Notes: generated by a model not told the origin, from the letters alone. Shown: positions 51,103-60,545, counted from the first letter of the stretch. The stretch is DNA of 64,000 bases from JAGNLV01 sp964612145 (GCA_964612145.1 CAZTBP010000003.1:1-64000), one strand, 5' to 3'. Numbers and translations are program-made.

Positions 51103-52183
51103 CAGGGGCCGAGTCGATGAGCGGCTGCTGGGAGCGTATTTACTGGCGCTTCTAGCCGGATTGATCCTGGTGTATTCGACATCGTCGATGTATGCCGAGA
51201 GTCGTTTTGATTCGCATTTGTTCTTTTTCAAGAACCAGTTTGTCTGGGCGGTGCTGTCAATCCTGGCGGTGTTGGTGATTACGCGGGTAGACCTTCAGCG
51301 GTTCGCGGTGTATTCGTGGCCGATGTTTATGGTGACGCTTGGTTTGCTGGCGATGGTCTTTTTGATGCCGGCGCGGAACGACTCACAGCGGTGGCTGATA
51401 CTGGGGCCGTTCACGGTGCAGCCGTCGGAGCTGTTCAAGCTGGTGATGATATATTACCTGGCGTTTTCGTTGTCGAATCGTACGCGAGACATCACCAAGC
51501 TTGGGCAGTTGATGCTGCCGTATATGCCGATGCTGGGTATGGGGCTACTTTTGATAGTTCTTGAGCCGGACCTTGGCACGACGATTGTCATTTTTGCAAC
51601 GGCGGTTGGTTTGCTGTTTTTGGCCGGTGCGAAGATATCGCACTTGCTAACGGCGGCGGTACCGACGGTTAGTGCGGCGGCGTTTTTGGTGTTTGTGCTC
51701 GGCTACAAAAAGGCGCGTGTCGTGGATTATCTCAATGCGATAGTCGATCCTTTGCAAGGCAGCTATCAGTCTATGCAGGCGGCGCTGACACTGGGAGCGG
51801 GCGGGTTGTTCGGGACCGGTCTTGGGGACGGCAGCCAGAAGCTGTTTTTCCTGCCGTATCCGCATACTGATTTCATTTTCGCAGCGGCGGGTGAGGAGAT
51901 TGGTTTCGTGGGTCTGCTGGTGCTTATGGGTACGCTCGGGTTTATCATCTTTCGTGGATTCAAGATTGCGTGGGCGCAGCCGGATCGGTTCGGGTACCTT
52001 CTGGCGGCCGGGATGGCGATGTCGCTGTTTATCAATATCGCGGTGAATATCGGGGTTGTGACCAGTCTGCTCCCGGTGACGGGACTTCCGCTGCCGTTTA
52101 TTTCGTACGGTGGTTCATCGCTGCTGATGTCGAGTATTGCAGTGGGGGTGCTGTTGAATCTTTCGCGGAGGGTGAAGGCGTGA
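51071..52183 (+). CDS. ftsW: SEDS-family septal glycosyltransferase FtsW
   Basis: 370 aa, ATG inside the end of murD. About ten membrane helices of the SEDS family: LILVYSTSSMYAESRF, QRWLILGPFTVQPSELFKLV, MGLLLIVLEPDLGTTIVIFA, GDGSQKLFFLPYPHTDFIFA with AAGEEIGFVG, and LPFISYGGSSLLMSSIAVG. It polymerises glycan strands with the FtsI-like PBP at the septum. Its position, murD-ftsW-murG, is standard. Confidence 0.97.
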   Translation: MVKRTTTRSVNRGRVDERLLGAYLLALLAGLILVYSTSSMYAESRFDSHLFFFKNQFVWAVLSILAVLVITRVDLQRFAVYSWPMFMVTLGLLAMVFLMPARNDSQRWLILGPFTVQPSELFKLVMIYYLAFSLSNRTRDITKLGQLMLPYMPMLGMGLLLIVLEPDLGTTIVIFATAVGLLFLAGAKISHLLTAAVPTVSAAAFLVFVLGYKKARVVDYLNAIVDPLQGSYQSMQAALTLGAGGLFGTGLGDGSQKLFFLPYPHTDFIFAAAGEEIGFVGLLVLMGTLGFIIFRGFKIAWAQPDRFGYLLAAGMAMSLFINIAVNIGVVTSLLPVTGLPLPFISYGGSSLLMSSIAVGVLLNLSRRVKA

Positions 52184-52185
52184 CG

Positions 52186-53322
52186 ATGTCGAATAGCACA
52201 GCGCGGCTGGTTTTTGCCGGCGGTGGTACCGGCGGGCACCTTTTCCCGGCGATCGCGATAGCGGATCGTATTTGGGAGCTGCTGGCCGAACGGCGGTCGG
52301 TGGAGATTATGTTTGTCGGAACGCAGCGGGGGATTGAGTATCGGATGCGGGATAAGTTGGGTTATCCGCTGGAGCTGATCAATGTGCGGGGGCTGGCGCG
52401 GTCGTTGTCGTTGAAGAACGTGCTGGTGCCGTTTGTGCTGGCGGGGGCGCTGATTCAGTCGTGGCTGCTGCTGCGGCGATTCCGTCCGGATGTGGTGATC
52501 GGGACGGGCGGATATGTGGCGATGCCGGTTTTGCGGGCGGCGGCGTGGCGGAAAATCCCGACCGTGATCCAGGAGCAGAATTCGTTTCCGGGTATCACGA
52601 CGAGGCAGGCGGCCAAGAAAGCAGAGAAGATCTATCTGGGGTTTGCGGGGGCGAAGAAATATCTGACGACGTCGGCGGAGATAATGGTGACCGGCAATCC
52701 GGTGCGACTGTCGCTGGCGGATGGGGATCGAGAGGCGGCACTGCGGGAGTTCGATCTGGATCCGGCGAAGAAGACGATTCTGGTGCTTGGCGGCAGTCAG
52801 GGGGCGCGGGCGGTGAATGGCGCGGTGCTTGCGAGTCTGCAGCGAGGGTCATTGAAAGAGAACTATCAGATTTTGTGGCAAACCGGAAAGAGGGATTACA
52901 AGGACGTGGCTGCACAGGCAGGCAGTAGGGCAACAGGCTGCACTCTCTTTCCGTTTGCCCATGATATGGCGGCGGTGTACGCCGCGGCGGACCTTGCGGT
53001 AGCGCGGGCCGGCGCGTTGACGCTGGCGGAGCTGCAAATGTGCGGGGTGCCGTCGATTTTGATACCGTATCCGCATGCGGCCGGGGACCATCAGCGGAAG
53101 AATGCGCAGGAAGTGGCGAAGGCCGGGATGGCGCGCGTGATCGACGAGGACGATTTTCGGGACAGGGATATTTTGGCGGAGGCGATAGTGCTGATGGAGT
53201 CTGAGGAGTATGGGGGGATGAAGGCTGAGTTGGACCGGGTGCGCAGGGAGTTACGTCCGGCGGCCGATGTGATCGCCGAGGACATCATTGAACTGATAGA
53301 AACCCGACGAGGCGGACAGTGA
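52186..53322 (+). CDS. murG: UDP-GlcNAc:lipid I N-acetylglucosaminyltransferase MurG
   Basis: 378 aa from ATG 52186; the in-frame GTG 52180, overlapping the ftsW stop, is an alternative with a better-placed GGAGGG. Motifs: LVFAGGGTGGHLFPAIAIAD (acceptor-side Gly loop), VIGTGGYVAMPVLRAAAWRK, IQEQNSFPGITTRQAA, ILVLGGSQGARAVN, VARAGALTLAELQMCGVPSI and IPYPHAAGDHQRKNA. It makes lipid II at the inner-membrane cytoplasmic face. Confidence 0.97.
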   Translation: MSNSTARLVFAGGGTGGHLFPAIAIADRIWELLAERRSVEIMFVGTQRGIEYRMRDKLGYPLELINVRGLARSLSLKNVLVPFVLAGALIQSWLLLRRFRPDVVIGTGGYVAMPVLRAAAWRKIPTVIQEQNSFPGITTRQAAKKAEKIYLGFAGAKKYLTTSAEIMVTGNPVRLSLADGDREAALREFDLDPAKKTILVLGGSQGARAVNGAVLASLQRGSLKENYQILWQTGKRDYKDVAAQAGSRATGCTLFPFAHDMAAVYAAADLAVARAGALTLAELQMCGVPSILIPYPHAAGDHQRKNAQEVAKAGMARVIDEDDFRDRDILAEAIVLMESEEYGGMKAELDRVRRELRPAADVIAEDIIELIETRRGGQ

Positions 53323-54752
53323 GAACGACAGAATTTACGATAGCCGGTGAGATAACCCAATTTGCGAATGAAAAGCTCATGTTTGGAAAAATACGCAAAC
53401 TCTATTTTGTCGGGATCGGCGGTTCCGGCATGTCCGGTATAGCGGAGATCCTGCACAATCTCGGTTTTGAGATAAGCGGTTCCGATCATACCGAGACGGA
53501 CATTACCCGTTATCTTGTGAGTCGCGGGATTACGATTTTTGGGGAGCACAGCGGGGCGAACCTCGGTGACTCGGAAGTGGTCGTGATTTCCTCGGCGGTT
53601 GGCGAGGACAATCCGGAAGTGATCGAGGCGCGGCGGCAGGGGATCCCGGTTATCAAGCGAGCGGAAATGCTCGGTGAGTTGATGCGATTGAAGTTTTCGA
53701 TCGGGGTGGCGGGGACGCACGGGAAGACGACGACGACTTCTATGATCGGGCGGATCCTTCGGATGGCGAACCTGATGCCGACGATTATTGTCGGAGGGAT
53801 CGTGGCCGAGTTGGGTACCGGAGCGGCGCTGGGTGAGGGTGAGTACCTTGTGGCCGAGGCGGACGAGTACGATCGGTCGTTTCTATCGATGTTTCCGACG
53901 ATGGCGGTGGTGACGAATCTCGAGGCGGATCACCTGGACTGCTATGAAGATATGGATGACTTGAGGGGGTCGTTTTTGACCTACATGAACCGGGTGCCGT
54001 TTTACGGGTCGGTGGTTCTCTCGGCAGACAATGAGGCGCTGATGCGGCTTCGGGACCGGGTGGCGCGGCCGTTTGTGACTTTCGGTTTTTCGGTCGAGTC
54101 GGATTATCGAGCGCTGAATGTACAGCTTGAGCCGGGGCGGTCGTTGTTTGCGGTGTATCGTCGAGGGGACTATCTCGGTGACATCCTGCTGCACGTGCCG
54201 GGGGCGCACAATGTGGCGAATGCATTAGCGGCGGTGGCGGCGTGCACGGAACTGGATGTGCCGTTTGAATCGATTGCCGATGCGCTGCGCGGTTTCAGCG
54301 GGGTGGGTCGGCGTTTCGAAATCGTGGGGGAGGCGAATGAGATTACGGTGATTGATGATTACGCGCATCATCCGACGGAGGTTGAGGCGACGCTGAAGAC
54401 GGCCAAGGATGTTTATGGTCGTCGGGTGATTGTGGTGTTTCAGCCGCATTTGTTTAGTCGGACGAGGGACTTTGCTGACGAGTTTGTGGGGGCGTTGTCG
54501 CGGGCCGATGAGGTCCTGCTGGCGGACATTTATCCGGCGCGGGAGAAGCCGATCGCGGGGGTGAGTTCTGAGATGCTTGCGAAGCGGGCAAAAGAACTTG
54601 GTCATTCGCAGTTTCGGACGATTGGGGCGCGGGATAATGCGGCGGCGGAAGTGGTGAAGATTGCGAAGCCGGGGGATATCGTGATGACGATGGGGGCGGG
54701 TTCGATCACGCTGGAGAAGAAAAATATTCTGGAGGCGCTGAAGAAGCAGTGA
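53319..54752 (+). CDS. murC: UDP-N-acetylmuramate--L-alanine ligase MurC
   Basis: 477 aa, GTG start overlapping murG by 4 bases with GAGG five bases upstream; a later in-frame ATG at 53379 would begin directly before the KLYFVGIGGSGMSGIAEIL motif. Other blocks: VISSAVGEDNPEVIEARRQG, GVAGTHGKTTTTSMIGRIL (ATP loop), VAEADEYDRSFLSM, TNLEADHLDCYEDM, IDDYAHHPTEVEATLKTAK, FQPHLFSRTRDF. Adds L-Ala to UDP-MurNAc. MurB, often next, is absent here. Confidence 0.96.
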   Translation: MRTTEFTIAGEITQFANEKLMFGKIRKLYFVGIGGSGMSGIAEILHNLGFEISGSDHTETDITRYLVSRGITIFGEHSGANLGDSEVVVISSAVGEDNPEVIEARRQGIPVIKRAEMLGELMRLKFSIGVAGTHGKTTTTSMIGRILRMANLMPTIIVGGIVAELGTGAALGEGEYLVAEADEYDRSFLSMFPTMAVVTNLEADHLDCYEDMDDLRGSFLTYMNRVPFYGSVVLSADNEALMRLRDRVARPFVTFGFSVESDYRALNVQLEPGRSLFAVYRRGDYLGDILLHVPGAHNVANALAAVAACTELDVPFESIADALRGFSGVGRRFEIVGEANEITVIDDYAHHPTEVEATLKTAKDVYGRRVIVVFQPHLFSRTRDFADEFVGALSRADEVLLADIYPAREKPIAGVSSEMLAKRAKELGHSQFRTIGARDNAAAEVVKIAKPGDIVMTMGAGSITLEKKNILEALKKQ

Positions 54753-55471
54753 GCTGGACGCCGAGAAATCTCCGTTTGTTGCTGTCAGGGCTGCTCGTTT
54801 TCGGGCTGGCGCTGGTAATTGTGGTGAATTTCACCGATGCCTGCAAGTTGGAGACGGTGCGGGTTAATGGTAAGCCGCTGCCGGACTGGACTGGAACGTG
54901 TGAGATGCTTCGGTCCGCGGCGGTGATCAATCAGCCGGTGGATGACCTGGCCTCGTTGCTGCTGGCGAAGAGTGACATCTATCGGGTGGACATTTCGTAT
55001 CGGCTGCCGGGGGAGCTTGAGGTTACGACGAACAGGTTTGAGCCGGTCTGTTTTGTAGTCGGCGAGGAGAGCGGCAAGCTGTTTGGACTGAATCGGAAGG
55101 GACGGTTGATTTATCTCGATGGGGACGGGATTGATTTCGAACAGCCGGTTTTTACCGGTCTTAAAACGGGGGCGGTACATTCGTTTTGTGAGGATCCACG
55201 GGTGGCACCGGTTATCGATCAGCTGGAGCAGCTTCGCAAAGAGCGGGGCGATTTGTATCGGTTGATCGATGAGCTGGATTTCAGCCGGAAGGATCACCTT
55301 GGAGTGACGCTTGCCGGGGTGTCTTACCCGCTGATGGTTCGGACGGACCATTTGCTGGAGGATTTCGATCGATTCATTGATTTTACGCTGAACTATGAGA
55401 CGGATCTGGCCGGGGTTACGCGGCTGGATCTTCGGTATGACGATATGGTCATTTGTGCGAAGGACGACTGA
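54749..55471 (+). CDS. ftsQ: FtsQ/DivIB-like cell-division protein
   Basis: 240 aa, GTG start overlapping murC by 4 bases. A short tail and one membrane helix (LLLSGLLVFGLALVIVVNFT) lead into a periplasmic POTRA-like segment (ACKLETVRVNGKPLPDWTGT, LLLAKSDIYRVDISYRLPGE) and a FtsQ beta domain. Sequence conservation is low; the call rests on topology and position between murC and ftsA. It links FtsL/FtsB to the divisome. Confidence 0.82.
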   Translation: MSWTPRNLRLLLSGLLVFGLALVIVVNFTDACKLETVRVNGKPLPDWTGTCEMLRSAAVINQPVDDLASLLLAKSDIYRVDISYRLPGELEVTTNRFEPVCFVVGEESGKLFGLNRKGRLIYLDGDGIDFEQPVFTGLKTGAVHSFCEDPRVAPVIDQLEQLRKERGDLYRLIDELDFSRKDHLGVTLAGVSYPLMVRTDHLLEDFDRFIDFTLNYETDLAGVTRLDLRYDDMVICAKDD

Positions 55472-55477
55472 GCGAAT

Positions 55478-56704
55478 ATGGCGACTGAGAACATCATAGC
55501 CGCGCTGGATATCGGGACCACGAAGATCACCTGTTTAGTGGGTGAGATGGATGGTGACGAGCGGAAGTATGTGATCGGTCACGGTCGGGCTTCAGCCGAG
55601 GGGTTCCGTCGGGGCGTGCTGGTGGACATGGAAAAGGCAGTGCGTTCAATCACCAAGGCGGTGAAGGATGCGGAGCTGGTGTCCGGGACGGAGATCGACC
55701 GGGTGACCGTCGGGATCGCCGGGGAGCATATCCGGTCGATAAATTCGCACGGTGTGGTCGCGGTGAGCCGGACGGACAATGAGATTACGCGGGCCGATGT
55801 CAACAAGGGGATTGACGCGGCGCGGACGGTGGCGATTCCGGTGGATCGTGAGATTATACATGTGATTCCGCAGGAGTTTTCGGTTGATGACCAGTCGGGG
55901 GTGAAGGATCCAATCGGGATGTCCGGGGTGCGGCTGGAGGTGCAGGCGCATATCGTAACGGCGTCGATAGCAACAGCGCGCAATATTCATCGGGCGCTGG
56001 ATCGGTGCGGCCTGGATGCGGATCATATCGTGCTGGAGTCGCTGGCGTTGTCGGAGTCGCTGTTAACTGAAGACGAGATGGATGTCGGGATTGCGGTGGT
56101 CGATGTCGGCGGCGAGTTGACGCAGATCTCGGTGTTTCACGAGGGTGCGATTCGACATACGGCGGTGGTGTCGCTCGGCGGGCGGAATGTGACAAACGAT
56201 ATTGCGATTGGTTTGCGCAGCACGGTGGAGCAGGCAGAGGCGCTGAAGATCGCGCAGGGGGCGGCGATGGCATCGCTGGTGAATCCGGAGGAGATGATTC
56301 GGATAGAGAGTGCTGCGGGGCGGGAGTCGCGCGAGATTTCGCGGAATGTGCTGGCGTCGATTATCGAGCCGCGGATGGAGGAGGTCCTTTCGCTGGTGAT
56401 TCGGGAGATCCGTCGGGCGAATATCGATGAGATGCTGGCGGGCGGGCTGGTGCTGTCCGGCGGCGGGTCGCTTCTGCCGGGGACGATCGAGCTGGCGGAG
56501 CAGATGCTTGATATGCCGGTGCAGCCGGGGCGGATCCGGAATTTTGAGAGTACGCCGGATGAGTTGAACAATGTGTGTTATGCGACGGCGCACGGGCTGT
56601 TGTCGTACGGATTCGGCCATGAACCGCAACAGATGGCGACGGCGGGGGGGAAGGTCAAGGGGGTGCTTAAACGATTCGAGAAATGGATATCGAAGCGCTT
56701 TTAA
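55478..56704 (+). CDS. ftsA: Cell-division protein FtsA
   Basis: 408 aa. Actin-like ATPase: phosphate-1 loop AALDIGTTKITCLVG, the SHS2/1C domain (EFSVDDQSGVKDPIGMSGVR), phosphate-2 VVDVGGELTQISVF, GLRSTVEQAEALKIAQG, and LVLSGGGSLLPG. The final LKRFEKWISKRF is an amphipathic membrane-targeting helix. It anchors FtsZ filaments to the membrane. Located 6 bp after ftsQ and 24 bp before ftsZ. Confidence 0.97.
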   Translation: MATENIIAALDIGTTKITCLVGEMDGDERKYVIGHGRASAEGFRRGVLVDMEKAVRSITKAVKDAELVSGTEIDRVTVGIAGEHIRSINSHGVVAVSRTDNEITRADVNKGIDAARTVAIPVDREIIHVIPQEFSVDDQSGVKDPIGMSGVRLEVQAHIVTASIATARNIHRALDRCGLDADHIVLESLALSESLLTEDEMDVGIAVVDVGGELTQISVFHEGAIRHTAVVSLGGRNVTNDIAIGLRSTVEQAEALKIAQGAAMASLVNPEEMIRIESAAGRESREISRNVLASIIEPRMEEVLSLVIREIRRANIDEMLAGGLVLSGGGSLLPGTIELAEQMLDMPVQPGRIRNFESTPDELNNVCYATAHGLLSYGFGHEPQQMATAGGKVKGVLKRFEKWISKRF

Positions 56705-56728
56705 CATATGGATTCAAAGGAGGAACCC

Positions 56729-58009
56729 ATGACTGAAAAACATGCCTTTAACTTTGCTGAAGACTTTATTGGCTATGCCAATATCAAAGTCGTCGGCGTC
56801 GGGGGCGGCGGCGGGAACGCGATCAATCGGATGATCGAGGCCCGTCTGCAGGGAGTCGATTTCCTGGCTGTCAATACCGACGCGCAGGTGCTCGATTCGA
56901 ATCGGGCGGACAAGAAAGTACAGATCGGCGCGGAACTTACCAGTGGACTCGGGGCGGGCGCCAATGCCGAGATCGGCAAGCGCGCGATAGACGAGAGCCG
57001 GAAGGAAGTCGCCGAGGCGCTGGGTCGACCGAACCTGGTGTTTATCACCGCCGGGATGGGCGGCGGCACCGGCACCGGGGCGGCCCCGGTGGTGGCTGAG
57101 ATCGCCAAAGAGGCCGGGGCGTTGACGGTGGCGATAGTCACCAAGCCGTTCCGGTTCGAGGGGATGCAGCGGATTAAACGGGCCGACGACGGCCTGGAAG
57201 AGCTGCGTTCGAAAGTTGACACGCTGATTACGATCCCGAACGAGCGGCTGCTCCAGATAGTTGACAAGCGGACCAAGCTGGCCGATGCGTTCAAGGTGGC
57301 CGATGAGGTCCTTCACCAGGCGACCAAGGGTATTTCTGACCTGATTACGATCCCCGGATTGATCAATTGTGACTTTGCCGACGTGCGTACGGTGATGCTC
57401 GAGCGCGGTGACGCGCTGATGGGTACCGGGTACGGCCAGGGTGAAGAGAAAGCGGTTGACTCGGCGCAGCAGGCGATTTCGTCGCCGCTGCTGGAAGATG
57501 TGTCGATCTGTGGCGCACGCGGGGTGCTGATCAATGTAACCGGCGGCGAGGATATGACGCTGTTTGACGTGAATACGGCGACCTCACTGATTTACGAAGC
57601 GGCGGGGAATAATGCGAATATCATTTTCGGCGCCGTGATCGATCCGACTATGACCGACGAGATGCGGGTCACGGTGATTGCGACCGGATTTGGTGACGAG
57701 TCGGCGAAGAAGCTCAGAGCGGAACGGTCCGAGCGGGAACTTCGGGAACGTGAGGCGAAGAAGAGCCCGGAGGGAGCGCCGATATCGCTTTTCCCGGAAA
57801 AGCAGCAGAGTCTTCCGGAACATCAGCGCCCGATTGAAGCCTCCGGTCCGCGTGAAGTGGAAGAGGTCGCGGCATTTGCGGATAGTTCGCCGGAGCCGAC
57901 CAGTGGTAATGGCAATGGGAACGGGAATGGCAAGCGGGATGTGCCGATGTTTACCGGCGATGATCGTGAGGTCCCGGCCTATCTGCGCCGTTTGAACGAT
58001 CAGCATTAG
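56729..58009 (+). CDS. ftsZ: Cell-division GTPase FtsZ
   Basis: 426 aa from ATG 56729, five bases after AAAGGAGGA; ATG 56708 is upstream of that site and unlikely. GTP-binding VVGVGGGGGNAINRMI and the tubulin signature GMGGGTGTG (residues 109-117); T7 loop region FADVRTVM. A linker rich in Asn-Gly repeats precedes the C-terminal peptide REVPAYLRRL, the site that binds FtsA. It forms the Z ring. Last gene of the dcw operon, followed by a terminator after 170 bp. Confidence 0.98.
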   Translation: MTEKHAFNFAEDFIGYANIKVVGVGGGGGNAINRMIEARLQGVDFLAVNTDAQVLDSNRADKKVQIGAELTSGLGAGANAEIGKRAIDESRKEVAEALGRPNLVFITAGMGGGTGTGAAPVVAEIAKEAGALTVAIVTKPFRFEGMQRIKRADDGLEELRSKVDTLITIPNERLLQIVDKRTKLADAFKVADEVLHQATKGISDLITIPGLINCDFADVRTVMLERGDALMGTGYGQGEEKAVDSAQQAISSPLLEDVSICGARGVLINVTGGEDMTLFDVNTATSLIYEAAGNNANIIFGAVIDPTMTDEMRVTVIATGFGDESAKKLRAERSERELREREAKKSPEGAPISLFPEKQQSLPEHQRPIEASGPREVEEVAAFADSSPEPTSGNGNGNGNGKRDVPMFTGDDREVPAYLRRLNDQH

Positions 58010-58138
58010 AACTCAAGAAGATCTGCATAGACGAAGAGAGATTAGAACGAAAGAATAAAACCAATGCAATAACGGTGGCGGTTGGTCGGATGCTCCACAC
58101 CGGGCGACCGCAATGGACACCTAAGAACGACCGTTAGA

Positions 58139-58155
58139 ATAGAGCAAAGCTCTAT
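58139..58155 (+). other. Small hairpin between ftsZ and the terminator
   Basis: ATAGAGC pairs with GCTCTAT over 7 bp with an AAA loop. It lies in the 270-bp region after ftsZ, which also contains TAACGGT (58070-58076) and ACCGTTA (58130-58136) able to close a larger fold. No protein-coding gene is visible in 58010-58285. Confidence 0.5.
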
Positions 58156-58175
58156 TGTACTTGGTTCCTCCACAG

Positions 58176-58213
58176 TGCCGCCGGCCAAACTACCCTGCCG
58201 GCGGCATTTTTTT
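58176..58213 (+). terminator. Intrinsic terminator of the dcw operon
   Basis: TGCCGCCGGC (58176-58185) pairs with GCCGGCGGCA (58197-58206) over 10 bp with an 11-base loop, followed by seven T (58207-58213). Confidence 0.92.
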
Positions 58214-58285
58214 GTGTGTGACACATCGGAGGCAGTTGTATAAATTGAACGTGGATAGTTATGGCAAAGCTCTAAGGGAGGTATT

Positions 58286-58738
58286 ATGAGGATAAGTCGC
58301 GCTGTTTTTTCAGTAGTGGTCCTATCAATGGTCGTGCTTGGTATTGGCATCGGATGCGATGAGGATGACGACCGTCCGGAGACGCAGAGTATGCCGGTGG
58401 TCCTCGCCGACAGCAGCTTCATGGCAGGGCGGTATATGTTCTGCTGGGATCAAAAGGACAGAGACGGTGACCAAGTGTTTCTCGATCGATCGTATGCGGT
58501 AGAGGTGCAGACGACGGGCGGGTTCAGTGAGTTTACTTCGGTGCGGTTGAGCGCATCGAATCCATCGGCGGGGAGCCCGAATTGCGATACGGCACTTGGC
58601 GGCGGACAGCTACCTATTTCGTACAAGGTGGAGCTATCGGATAGTGCGTATGCGCCGGGTGATACAATCGGGATCGTGCTGGATTTGCCGGTTGCCGACT
58701 CGGTCTGGATGGCGGTTCATGAGGTTGGTGGAATTTGA
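58286..58738 (+). CDS. Lipoprotein of unknown function
   Basis: 150 aa, ATG with GGGAGG upstream. Signal peptide with a lipobox ending GIGIGC (Cys24), followed by acidic DEDDD, so it is a lipoprotein; Lnt in this window could complete its acylation. The mature part has a single Ig-like or beta-sandwich domain (RSYAVEVQTTGGFSEFTSVR, ISYKVELSDSAYAPGDTIGI, VADSVWMAVHEVGGI). No family recognised. Its last 22 bases overlap the convergent RdhA-like gene. Confidence 0.75.
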   Translation: MRISRAVFSVVVLSMVVLGIGIGCDEDDDRPETQSMPVVLADSSFMAGRYMFCWDQKDRDGDQVFLDRSYAVEVQTTGGFSEFTSVRLSASNPSAGSPNCDTALGGGQLPISYKVELSDSAYAPGDTIGIVLDLPVADSVWMAVHEVGGI

Positions 58739-60075
58739 CGTTCGTTGCGAGCGGCGGGGACTTTGCGGCCGTACATGAGGTTATCGCCCCAGACGGAAAC
58801 TTTGCGGGCCACGGCTGAGCGTTTGATGGCATAGCGGACGACGTTGTGGACAGGGGTGGCGGGGTGGCTGTAGGGGCAGACGCGCATGCAGAGGCCGCAG
58901 TCGGTCCCGACGACGCGCCAGTAGTAGAGGCACATTTCAGAATTCAGCAGCCATTTTTCGACGCCTCGGACGATTTCTTTGTCGCCGTGGGGGATGGCGT
59001 TGGGCGGGCAGTTTTCGGCGCATTTGAGGCAGGTGGCGCAGAACTCCTGGACGCCGAAGGAGATCGGTTTGTCAGGGACCAGCGGGAGATCGGTCGTGAC
59101 GGCGCCGAGGCGCAGGCGCGGGCCGAGCGTGGGGGAGATCAGATAGCCGAGGCGGCCGATTTCACCGAGGCCGGCATCGTGGGCGACAGCAGGGAGGATG
59201 ACCTGGTAGTTGGAATCGGAGATGTGGGCGCGGGCGGGGAAGCCCATCTCGCGGATTAACCTTGCGAAGGGAACGGAGATATTGGCGGCCTGGAGGTATT
59301 TGGCGGCGGTTTCCTCGACGGCCGGGAGGCGGGGGGCGGTGTCGACGGCGTCGTAGTCCATTTCCAGGGTAAAGACAATGACAAACTTGTGGTTGAGGTC
59401 GATTGGTCGGCCCCATGGTTCCGGTCCTCGTCCGACGTGGGAGTAAACATGCATGGGGTTTAGTTGGGCGATGCCGACGTCATTGGCGCCGAGACGTTTG
59501 AGGAACTGCTTGACCCAGGCGGTGGCGATTTCGGGGTCGGGACTGTTGTCACGAGAGGCAACGGGGCCAACGACGTGAATGGTCATGTCGGCGATGGTGC
59601 GGAAGGTGGCGACGACCCTGGCGGAGGCCTCGGGATCGTAGTAGCGGCCGCCGGGGGAAAGGAGTTGGGGGAGGGAGCGGATTTTGTCATCGATGCGTTT
59701 GTTTTCGGGGTGCATAGCGTAGTATTGAGTGTGCTTGTCTGAGCCGGGGGCGTATTCCTCACGGGCGAACATGGTGTCGCGCTCATCGACGCGTTCGGTG
59801 ATGTTGCCCATTTTCATGGGGCGGGTGCGCCCGATGGGAGCGAAAAACAGAAGGGCGAGGGCGGCGACGGCGATGACGACGCTGAGCATGGCGGTCTCGG
59901 AGATGGGGCGGACGAGGGTGGAGCCGAGCCAGATGAAAATGATGACGGCTGCGGCGGTGACGCTCAGCGAGAAGGCACGTGGTTTGTGTTCACGGAGAGC
60001 GCTGCGGGCAAAGAGCGCGAAGAAGGCGGCCAAAGCGAGTCCGGTGAGGAGATAGAGCAGGAAGGAGAGGGTCAC
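58717..60075 (-). CDS. Membrane-anchored reductive-dehalogenase-like (RdhA-type) corrinoid/Fe-S protein
   Basis: 452 aa. Three N-terminal membrane segments (residues 2-22, 34-54, 63-82) replace the Tat signal found in most RdhA proteins. The cobalamin-domain pattern is present: VKQFLKRLGANDVGIAQLNP, AHDAGLGEIGRLGYLISPTL and GPRLRLGAVTTDLPLVPDKP. It ends with two ferredoxin-like clusters: C346xxC349xxC352xxxC356P and C382-x10-C393xxC396xxxC400P. RdhA enzymes use B12 to remove halogen; QueG is the related alternative, but length, anchor and domain order favour RdhA. No rdhB is nearby. The gene overlaps the DinB-like gene by 4 bases. Confidence 0.85.
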   Translation of the reverse strand: MTLSFLLYLLTGLALAAFFALFARSALREHKPRAFSLSVTAAAVIIFIWLGSTLVRPISETAMLSVVIAVAALALLFFAPIGRTRPMKMGNITERVDERDTMFAREEYAPGSDKHTQYYAMHPENKRIDDKIRSLPQLLSPGGRYYDPEASARVVATFRTIADMTIHVVGPVASRDNSPDPEIATAWVKQFLKRLGANDVGIAQLNPMHVYSHVGRGPEPWGRPIDLNHKFVIVFTLEMDYDAVDTAPRLPAVEETAAKYLQAANISVPFARLIREMGFPARAHISDSNYQVILPAVAHDAGLGEIGRLGYLISPTLGPRLRLGAVTTDLPLVPDKPISFGVQEFCATCLKCAENCPPNAIPHGDKEIVRGVEKWLLNSEMCLYYWRVVGTDCGLCMRVCPYSHPATPVHNVVRYAIKRSAVARKVSVWGDNLMYGRKVPAARNERQIPPTS

Positions 60076-60545
60076 GCCTTTTCTCCGAGCATGCGCTTGA
60101 GCTGGACCAGCTGGCCGAGGTGGTAGGAGTTGTGTTTGGCGAGCACGAGGGCCTCGCGGAGCAAAGTCTGGCCGTTGCCGTAAGGTATGGGTTCAAAGAG
60201 GTCGTTGGAGTCGTTAATTATCAAGTCGACGAAGGCGGTGAGGTCGGCTTTGAATTTGGCGGTGCTTTCGGCCCAGGAGGCGGCGTTGGGCGGGGCCTGT
60301 TGTTCGGGCCAGTAGCCCTCGGGCCAGGCCGGTGATTGGTAGTCGGCGGAGCGGCTGAATTCGAGGATGTCATATTGGGCGATGCGGAGGTGTTCGAGGA
60401 GTTCCCAGGCGGAGTGGGGGGCGTTGTCTGGTCGGATCCCCCGGTGGGCGGGTGGGAAGTCCTCGACGGTTTCATCGAACATGAGGTGGGCGTTGGTTTT
60501 GGTGAGCAGGTCGCGCAGGTGTTGACGCAGAGTTCGGTCGTTCAT
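60072..60545 (-). CDS. DinB-family protein
   Basis: 157 aa, upstream of and overlapping the RdhA-like gene by 4 bases (same strand). Four-helix DinB/YfiT fold with the metal His positions: the first helix pair around SAWELLEHLRIAQYDILEFS and the later HNSYHLGQLVQLKRML. DinB-like proteins act as thiol- or metal-dependent transferases or are of unknown role. Partnership with the RdhA-like protein is inferred only from the overlap. Confidence 0.85.
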   Translation of the reverse strand: MNDRTLRQHLRDLLTKTNAHLMFDETVEDFPPAHRGIRPDNAPHSAWELLEHLRIAQYDILEFSRSADYQSPAWPEGYWPEQQAPPNAASWAESTAKFKADLTAFVDLIINDSNDLFEPIPYGNGQTLLREALVLAKHNSYHLGQLVQLKRMLGEKA

